Position numbers and translations under genes: made by a program
The notes under the pieces: generated by a model
The model's input: the letters and a program-made list of their open reading frames with translations, nothing else
Databases searched by the model: none
What the model was told of the DNA's origin: nothing
Assembly: GCA_027317105.1 (NCBI GenBank)
Contig: DAHVFH010000224.1
Coordinates: 1 to 11,417, forward strand
DNA length: 11,417 bases
Direction: 5' to 3'
From: Cytophagales bacterium
GTDB taxonomy: Bacteria; Bacteroidota; Bacteroidia; Cytophagales; Cyclobacteriaceae
In this document: piece by piece, positions 7,573-11,417 of the stretch
How positions within the stretch are numbered: the stretch's first letter is position 1
Layout of the letters: each line of letters begins with the position of its first letter

Positions 7573-7579
7573 TCATGGC

Positions 7580-7604
7580 AAAAAAGTGCCTTAAAACTAA
7601 GGCA
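7580..7604 (-). terminator. Rho-independent terminator-like hairpin on the - strand
   Basis: On the - strand TGCCTTA (7604-7598), loop GTTT (7597-7594) and TAAGGCA (7593-7587) form a seven-base-pair stem, extendable by a G.U and an A-U pair. It is followed by C and six T residues (7585-7580). The form is that of an intrinsic terminator for transcription moving leftward. It sits 95 bases before the start of the FecE-like gene, with no - strand gene to its right, so it is either a leader attenuator of that gene, the end of a short unannotated transcript, or a block against antisense transcription from the rpmH side. Confidence 0.55.
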
Positions 7605-7683
7605 TTATAAGTATAGTTGAGGAAGCATTTAAAAGAAGGCCAAATAGTTAAAACAAATCAAATCAGTTTTCCTTTAAACTCAA

Positions 7684-7714
7684 TTTGTAAATTCAATAAA
7701 TCTGCCCATCTTTG
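7684..7714 (+). promoter_or_regulatory. Promoter of the rpmH-rnpA operon
   Basis: TTTG at 7684-7687 and CATCTTTG at 7707-7714 (one mismatch to TAnnTTTG, followed by C) are separated by 19 bases, the expected spacing for the Bacteroidota housekeeping sigma factor. Transcription should begin about 7718-7722, giving a leader of about 20 bases before the rpmH ATG. The leader has no purine-rich Shine-Dalgarno sequence, as is usual in this phylum. Confidence 0.72.
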
Positions 7715-7740
7715 CAGCCCTTTGAAAAGAAACAGCAGTT

Positions 7741-7902
7741 ATGAAACGTACATTTCAACCTTCACGCAGAAAAAGAAAAAATAAACATGGCTTTCGCGAG
7801 CGCATGGCAACAGCCAACGGACGTAGGGTTTTGGCAAGCCGCAGGCGTAAAGGCCGTAAAAAACTGACTGTTTCTGACGAAGGCACTTCTAAACACAGAT
7901 AA
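7741..7902 (+). CDS. rpmH: 50S ribosomal protein L34 (bL34)
   Basis: A very basic 53-residue protein of the large ribosomal subunit. It begins MKRTFQPSRRKRKNKHGFRE and contains RMATANGRRVLASRRRKGRK, the unmistakable bL34 core; the C-terminal LTVSDEGTSKHR is a Bacteroidota-style tail. The length is normal for the phylum (about 52-53). It lies 46 bases before rnpA, the classical gene pair, behind a good promoter. Its stop codon forms part of the hairpin that continues into the spacer. Confidence 0.98.
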   Translation: MKRTFQPSRRKRKNKHGFRERMATANGRRVLASRRRKGRKKLTVSDEGTSKHR

Positions 7903-7930
7903 AATCCGAGTATTTTCCCGTTCGGATTTT
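7901..7930 (+). promoter_or_regulatory. Intercistronic hairpin between rpmH and rnpA, with alternative pairing to the rnpA start
   Basis: AAAATCCGA (7901-7909), which includes the last bases of the rpmH stop codon, pairs perfectly with TCGGATTTT (7922-7930) across a 12-base loop. The T-run is short and broken by GG, so it is at best a partial terminator. The same 5' arm (ATCCGA, 7904-7909) can also pair with TCGGAT at 7945-7950, which contains the first two bases of the rnpA ATG. The hairpin may set the ratio of bL34 to RNase P protein; this is inference from structure only. Confidence 0.5.
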
Positions 7931-7948
7931 GGATATTAATCCTTTCGG

Positions 7949-8305
7949 ATGGAAAGATTTACACTTAAAAAGTCTGAACGACTTTCGCAAAAAAAAATTA
8001 TTCAGGAGCTCTTTGACAAGGGTTCCTCTTTTTATTTGTACCCCTTCAAAGTCTTTTTTCTACCTTCCATGGGCGAGAATCACCAAATAATGGCCTCCGT
8101 TCCCAAGAATATCTATAAAAGAGCCGTTGACCGCAATACAATAAAAAGGCGGATTCGCGAGGGATACAGATTAAACAAAAGCAAATTGTTGTCAGTCGAT
8201 TTTTTTTCCATTGCGTATATTTACACGGCCAAGGAAATTTTGCCTTCGGCTTTAATCCATCAAAAAATACTTTTGTCATTCGATAAATTAATCAACCGGA
8301 AATGA
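7949..8305 (+). CDS. rnpA: Ribonuclease P protein component
   Basis: The basic protein subunit that pairs with RNase P RNA to cut 5' leaders from pre-tRNA. It has 118 residues, the normal size. The RNR signature region KRAVDRNTIKRRIRE is at residues 57-71, and the N-terminal MERFTLKKSERLSQKKIIQE with the following FDKG matches the family start. The order rpmH then rnpA confirms the identity. The stop codon overlaps the ATG of the S41 protease gene by four bases (ATGA, 8302-8305), suggesting translational coupling. The next gene is not yidD or yidC as in many bacteria, which is common in Cytophagales as far as I know. The rnpB RNA gene is not in this window. Confidence 0.96.
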   Translation: MERFTLKKSERLSQKKIIQELFDKGSSFYLYPFKVFFLPSMGENHQIMASVPKNIYKRAVDRNTIKRRIREGYRLNKSKLLSVDFFSIAYIYTAKEILPSALIHQKILLSFDKLINRK

Positions 8306-9954
8306 GGGGAAGGAAATTTAAATTGGGGGTTTTTGTTTTTGCTATTTCGATTTTGCTTGCCTTCACGGTTCCTGCTGATCGGTACTTCGATATTGCCAAA
8401 AGCCTGGACATTTTTGCCACCCTTGTAAAGGAAGTCAACGCCAATTATGTGGATGAAGTGGATCCTAAAAAACTAATCGACACGGGCATCAATGGCATGT
8501 TGGAACAATTAGATCCCTACACGGATTATATCCCTAAAGAAAACCTGGAAGCCTTTAGTATACAAACAACTGGCGAGTATGCTGGAATTGGGGCATTGGT
8601 AGGGTTGATCAATCACAAAACAGTAATTACAAACCCTTATATCGGATTTCCCGCCTTTCGTGCCGGTATTCGTGTAGGCGATGAGTTGATTTCCGTTGAC
8701 GGGAAAAATGTACAAGGTCAACCAACGAATGAATCGAGTGCCCTATTAAAGGGAGTGCCTCAAACCGAAGTAGAAGTGGAAATAAAACGTTTTGGCGAAA
8801 CAGAAAACTTAAAGTTTAAATTAGTTCGTCAAAAGATTAAGATCAGTAATGTGACTTATCAGGGGTTAATGGATGATCATTTGGGCTACATTAAACTTGA
8901 TGAATTTACTCCTGGCGCAGGGCGCGAGGTGGCGGATGCTGTAACAAAATTAAAATCACAAGGGGCAAACAAATTGATCCTTGACCTTCGTGATAACCCT
9001 GGAGGATCGCTATATGAAGCGGTCAACATCGTGAATATATTTATCCCAAAAGGGAAAGAGGTAGTTTCTACACGCGGAAAGTCACCTGATTCAAACAAAA
9101 CCTACTCTACCCTGAACAATCCAGTAGATTTAGAGATTCCTTTGGTGGTTCTAACCAGTGGAAGGAGTGCCTCGGCATCAGAGATTGTAGCAGGGTCACT
9201 TCAAGATTACGACCGTGCCTTGCTGGTTGGTCAGCGAACATTTGGTAAAGGACTCGTGCAAACCACAAGGCAACTTGCGTTTGAGGCACAACTAAAAATT
9301 ACTACGGCAAAGTATTACATTCCTAGTGGCAGGTGCATCCAGGCACTTGATTATGCGCATCGGCATAGCGATGGGTCGGTTACAAAATTCCCGGATTCAC
9401 TCAAAAGGGAATTCAAAACTAAGGTAGGACGTAACGTATATGATGGCGCGGGATTGGATCCTGATGTAGAGGTTGAGGCTGAAACAATTGCTGCCCCTAC
9501 TATTGAATTGATTTCAGATGGATTGATATTTGATTATGCCAGCAAATATTGTGGCGAGCATAAGCCTGCGCCTGAGTCGATGAAATCTTTTAAACTAACG
9601 GATTCAGAATATGAACAATTTGTCGCCTGGGTGAAAAACCAGAAGTTTAATTATACCACCGAACTGGAAAATAAAGTCGAAACAATAATCGCATTGGCTA
9701 AAAACGAAAAAAGTTTTGATCAACTACAGCCTTTGCTTAAGGAGCTAAAAAATGGCATCCTTATTTCTCATCACAATGACTTTAGTCAATACAAAACCGA
9801 AATCAGTGAAGCATTGGAACAAGAGATTGCCTTTCATTATTATTTATTTCAGGGGCAAATTGATGTTGGCATCAATAAAGATTTGGAATTGACAGCAGCC
9901 AAAAAGTTATTGATTGATCAGGTTCGGTTTAAGCAATTATTGTCCCCAGAGTGA
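8302..9954 (+). CDS. S41 family carboxyl-terminal processing peptidase (CtpA/Prc-like)
   Basis: A 550-residue envelope serine protease that trims or degrades proteins from their C-termini. The N-terminus is basic and then hydrophobic (KLGVFVFAISILLAFTV, residues 7-23), a signal peptide or membrane anchor, placing the enzyme in the periplasm. A PDZ domain follows (about 85-165; EYAGIGALVG, then PAFRAGIRVGDELISVDGK). The catalytic core contains GYIKLDEF, LILDLRDNPGG, the nucleophile region SASASE (Ser289 expected to be catalytic) and FGKGLVQ with general-base Lys316, a Ser-Lys spacing like that of Prc. The last 150 residues are helical and charged, a C-terminal domain seen in Bacteroidota CTPs. 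The first codon overlaps the rnpA stop (ATGA), and its own stop overlaps the tsaB ATG (TGATG). The substrate is unknown. Confidence 0.95.
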   Translation: MRGRKFKLGVFVFAISILLAFTVPADRYFDIAKSLDIFATLVKEVNANYVDEVDPKKLIDTGINGMLEQLDPYTDYIPKENLEAFSIQTTGEYAGIGALVGLINHKTVITNPYIGFPAFRAGIRVGDELISVDGKNVQGQPTNESSALLKGVPQTEVEVEIKRFGETENLKFKLVRQKIKISNVTYQGLMDDHLGYIKLDEFTPGAGREVADAVTKLKSQGANKLILDLRDNPGGSLYEAVNIVNIFIPKGKEVVSTRGKSPDSNKTYSTLNNPVDLEIPLVVLTSGRSASASEIVAGSLQDYDRALLVGQRTFGKGLVQTTRQLAFEAQLKITTAKYYIPSGRCIQALDYAHRHSDGSVTKFPDSLKREFKTKVGRNVYDGAGLDPDVEVEAETIAAPTIELISDGLIFDYASKYCGEHKPAPESMKSFKLTDSEYEQFVAWVKNQKFNYTTELENKVETIIALAKNEKSFDQLQPLLKELKNGILISHHNDFSQYKTEISEALEQEIAFHYYLFQGQIDVGINKDLELTAAKKLLIDQVRFKQLLSPE

Positions 9955-10652
9955 TGGCGATTCTCCTAAGTTTGGAGACATCAACGCATTCATTCTCTTG
10001 TGCGCTACATCATGATAAGAAGCAAATTTCTTTTAAAGAAAGCATCCATCAACAGACAACGGCTTCTATGCTTGCGATGATGATTGAAGAAATGGTAAGA
10101 GATTCAGGGGTTAAGAAAAGTGAAATTAGCGCAGTCGTAGTATCATCAGGGCCGGGATCATATACAGGCTTAAGAATTGGTGTCGCCACTGCCAAGGGAA
10201 TTTGTTTTGCATTAAACATTCCTTTGATCGCAGTTGACACGCTTTCGCTGATAACCTTACAGTTGAGGGGTCAATTCAAGGATGAAAAGGACACATCCGA
10301 TGCTCTATTTTGTCCGATGCTAGATGCTCGCAGAATGGAGGTTTACTGTATGCTGGCGGATAAAAATAATAGGGTAATTCAACCGATTCAAGCTAAAGTT
10401 ATTACGAAGCTTAGTTTTGCAGAGCAATTAACCCACCAAGTTATTTATTTCTTTGGCGAGGGTTCAGATAAATGCAAAAATTTGATTCATCATTTTAATG
10501 CAAAATTTGTAGAAGGGATCAAGCCATCTGCCGCTTTTTTAGGACTGGTTGGGTTTCAAAAATATCTTAATAATGAAGTTGAAAACATGAACCTATTTGA
10601 GCCGCTTTATTTAAAAGATTTTCTAATTAAAAAACCAAATTTGCTTTCTTGA
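9954..10652 (+). CDS. tsaB: tRNA threonylcarbamoyladenosine biosynthesis protein TsaB
   Basis: An ASKHA-fold cytosolic protein that dimerises with TsaD in the TsaB-TsaD-TsaE complex, which transfers the threonylcarbamoyl group to A37 of ANN-decoding tRNAs. Diagnostic features are the N-terminal ILLSLETSTHSFSCAL, GPGSYTGLRIG (residues 66-76) followed by AKG, and MLDARRMEVY. The metal-binding His motif of TsaD is absent, as expected for TsaB. I prefer the ATG at 9954 (232 residues), which gives a TGATG overlap with the protease stop; a GTG at 9951 would add one residue. The length is typical (about 225-235). The t6A link to the YciO-like gene at the left end is suggestive only, as the two are 9 kb apart and that protein may not make t6A. 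Confidence 0.95.
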   Translation: MAILLSLETSTHSFSCALHHDKKQISFKESIHQQTTASMLAMMIEEMVRDSGVKKSEISAVVVSSGPGSYTGLRIGVATAKGICFALNIPLIAVDTLSLITLQLRGQFKDEKDTSDALFCPMLDARRMEVYCMLADKNNRVIQPIQAKVITKLSFAEQLTHQVIYFFGEGSDKCKNLIHHFNAKFVEGIKPSAAFLGLVGFQKYLNNEVENMNLFEPLYLKDFLIKKPNLLS

Positions 10653-10670
10653 TGTTTGAGTTTAGAAATT

Positions 10671-11183
10671 ATGGAAGAACAAATTATTAACAGGGTATCT
10701 TCAAGCAATCTAATCACTTTCGATTTGGAAGAATTGTATTCTCCTGGCGAGCGCGTGTTATTTGATATAAAGATTCTGCTCTTCCAAGAATTGATTTTGA
10801 AAGAAAAAGATTTTCGTGATTTTATCAAAGGACACAATTGGGCACAATACAGCGAAAAACATGTTGCCATCACTTGTACGGCTGATGCTATAGTTCCTAC
10901 CTGGGCGTATATGTTGCTTGCCGCAGCACTCCAGCCTTATGCGCTTAATATAGTCTTCGGGTCTTTAGAGGCTCTTGAGAATCAACTCTTTAGGCAAAGG
11001 CTAAATCTTGTTGACTGGAATAAATTTGTCAACAGAAAAGTTGTGATTAAAGGATGCAGCAGGGTCGAAGTTCCGGTGGCTGCCTATGTTGAGACTGTCA
11101 ATCGCCTTCGTCCTCTAGCGGCCAATATTATGTTTGGCGAAGCATGCAGTACCGTTCCTATTTATAAGCAAAAAAAGGTTTAA
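10671..11183 (+). CDS. DUF2480 family protein
   Basis: A 170-residue cytosolic protein of unknown function from a family I know mainly from Bacteroidota. Conserved-looking stretches are DLEELYSPGERVLFDIK (residues 18-34), FQELILKEKDFRDFI (38-52), TADAIVPTWAYMLLA (70-84), VIKGCS (125-130) and FGEACSTVPIYK (155-166). Cysteines at 69, 129 and 159 all lie in these stretches and could bind metal or act redox-wise, but no known motif is formed. There is no signal peptide or membrane span. I chose the ATG at 10671, which gives the usual MEEQIINRV start; a TTG at 10656 would add five residues. It follows tsaB by 18 bases and is the last gene of the rpmH-rnpA-protease-tsaB run. Confidence 0.88.
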   Translation: MEEQIINRVSSSNLITFDLEELYSPGERVLFDIKILLFQELILKEKDFRDFIKGHNWAQYSEKHVAITCTADAIVPTWAYMLLAAALQPYALNIVFGSLEALENQLFRQRLNLVDWNKFVNRKVVIKGCSRVEVPVAAYVETVNRLRPLAANIMFGEACSTVPIYKQKKV

Positions 11184-11263
11184 AAATTTATAACTTATAA
11201 CCGTTTGAAGGTCAATCGCATATACTAATTTTAGGATTAGTTAAAAAAACTTACCATTTCATG

Positions 11264-11293
11264 TTTGCGGAGGAGTAATATCTATTACCTTTG
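11264..11293 (+). promoter_or_regulatory. Strong Bacteroidota-type promoter at the right edge
   Basis: TTTG (11264-11267) and an exact -7 element TACCTTTG (11286-11293) are separated by 18 bases, then followed by GCGCTCCCG. Transcription would begin around 11298-11301 and run out of the window. The next 110 bases hold no credible gene; a nine-codon ATG frame (11311-11340) is unlikely to be real. The product is therefore beyond the edge, possibly an rRNA operon. Confidence 0.7.
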
Positions 11294-11370
11294 CGCTCCC
11301 GTTTAGGAAAATGGTTATTGTGAGGATGAAAGGGGGGTAGGATTAAGGGTTTAGATATAGGCCCACGAAG

Positions 11371-11403
11371 TTTTCACGGAAGGTGAAGACAAACGTTCAT
11401 TGA
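11371..11403 (+). promoter_or_regulatory. Possible rRNA-operon leader: boxB-like hairpin and boxA-like GTTCATTGA
   Basis: TTTTCAC (11371-11377) pairs with GTGAAGA (11383-11389, one G.U pair) around the loop GGAAG. Six bases later comes GTTCATTGA (11395-11403), followed by a TGGAATTGA-like tract. GTTCTTTGA or GTTCATTGA followed by a TGGAA-type tract is what I recall from 16S leaders of Bacteroidota, and the hairpin-then-box order resembles boxB-boxA antitermination sites. The remaining sequence ends before any 16S start, so this is a prediction. Confidence 0.4.
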
Positions 11404-11417
11404 ATAGATGGAATTGA

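Noticed and set aside
8509..9289. - strand frames inside the S41 protease gene
   Set aside because: Antisense to an intact gene with PDZ and catalytic motifs; no motif of their own.
10652..10690. Mini-frame beginning at the ATG that overlaps the tsaB stop (TGATG), 12 codons
   Set aside because: It is out of frame with DUF2480, stops quickly and has no conserved content; the ATG at 10671 gives the family N-terminus.
10607..10873. 88-codon - strand frame across the tsaB/DUF2480 junction
   Set aside because: Overlaps two conserved + strand genes and has no recognisable features.
11224..11241. Hairpin ACTAAT/ATTAGT after the DUF2480 gene as a terminator
   Set aside because: The stem is only six A/T-rich pairs and is followed by A residues rather than T residues on the + strand; too weak to call.
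1..11417. CRISPR array, insertion sequence, integrase, tRNA or defence cluster
   Set aside because: No regularly spaced repeats, transposase motifs, cloverleaf-like genes or clustered defence genes were seen on either strand; the Uma2-like gene alone does not make a defence system.

Overview
The window reads as a chromosomal segment of a Bacteroidota bacterium, most likely of the Cytophagales. The evidence is the promoter form (TTTG, about 19 bases, then TAnnTTTG) found several times, start sites without strong Shine-Dalgarno sequences, a ClpC with an N-terminus usual for that phylum, a DUF2480 protein (a family I know mainly from Bacteroidota), and an rpmH-rnpA pair followed by an S41 protease rather than yidD/yidC. 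The taxon is an inference from gene content; no rRNA lies inside the window.

Left block (1-5629, all + strand): the 3' part of a YciO/Sua5/YrdC-like gene cut by the window edge, a WbqC-family protein, the AAA+ unfoldase ClpC ending in a clear intrinsic terminator, and a two-cassette ABC-F ATPase with its own promoter. These are intact housekeeping or quality-control genes.

Middle block (5630-7740, genes on the - strand): a decaying accessory pocket. A C-terminal scrap that looks like a serine hydrolase (beta-lactamase-related) is spread over three frames. Next to it is a Uma2-family nuclease-like gene split by one frameshift, with an intact promoter. Then comes an intact FecE/BtuD-type ABC transporter ATPase with a C-terminal extension but no permease or binding protein nearby. 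A terminator-like hairpin on the - strand and a short palindrome lie between that gene and rpmH.

Right block (7684-11183, all + strand): a well-formed promoter drives rpmH (too short for most ORF callers), then rnpA, an S41 carboxyl-terminal processing protease, tsaB and a DUF2480 gene. Spacing is tight, with an ATGA overlap between rnpA and the protease and a TGATG overlap between the protease and tsaB, so the last four look translationally coupled. The operon joins ribosome assembly (bL34), tRNA 5' maturation (RNase P protein), tRNA t6A modification (TsaB) and envelope proteolysis. A hairpin with two alternative 3' partners lies between rpmH and rnpA.

Right edge (11184-11417): no gene is seen, but there is a canonical promoter followed by a hairpin and a GTTCATTGA element. 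Together they resemble the leader of a Bacteroidota rRNA operon, so a 16S gene may start just beyond the window. I found no CRISPR array, insertion sequence, tRNA or clearly new multi-gene system. The most unusual items are the decayed pocket, the bistable rpmH/rnpA junction and the predicted rRNA leader.
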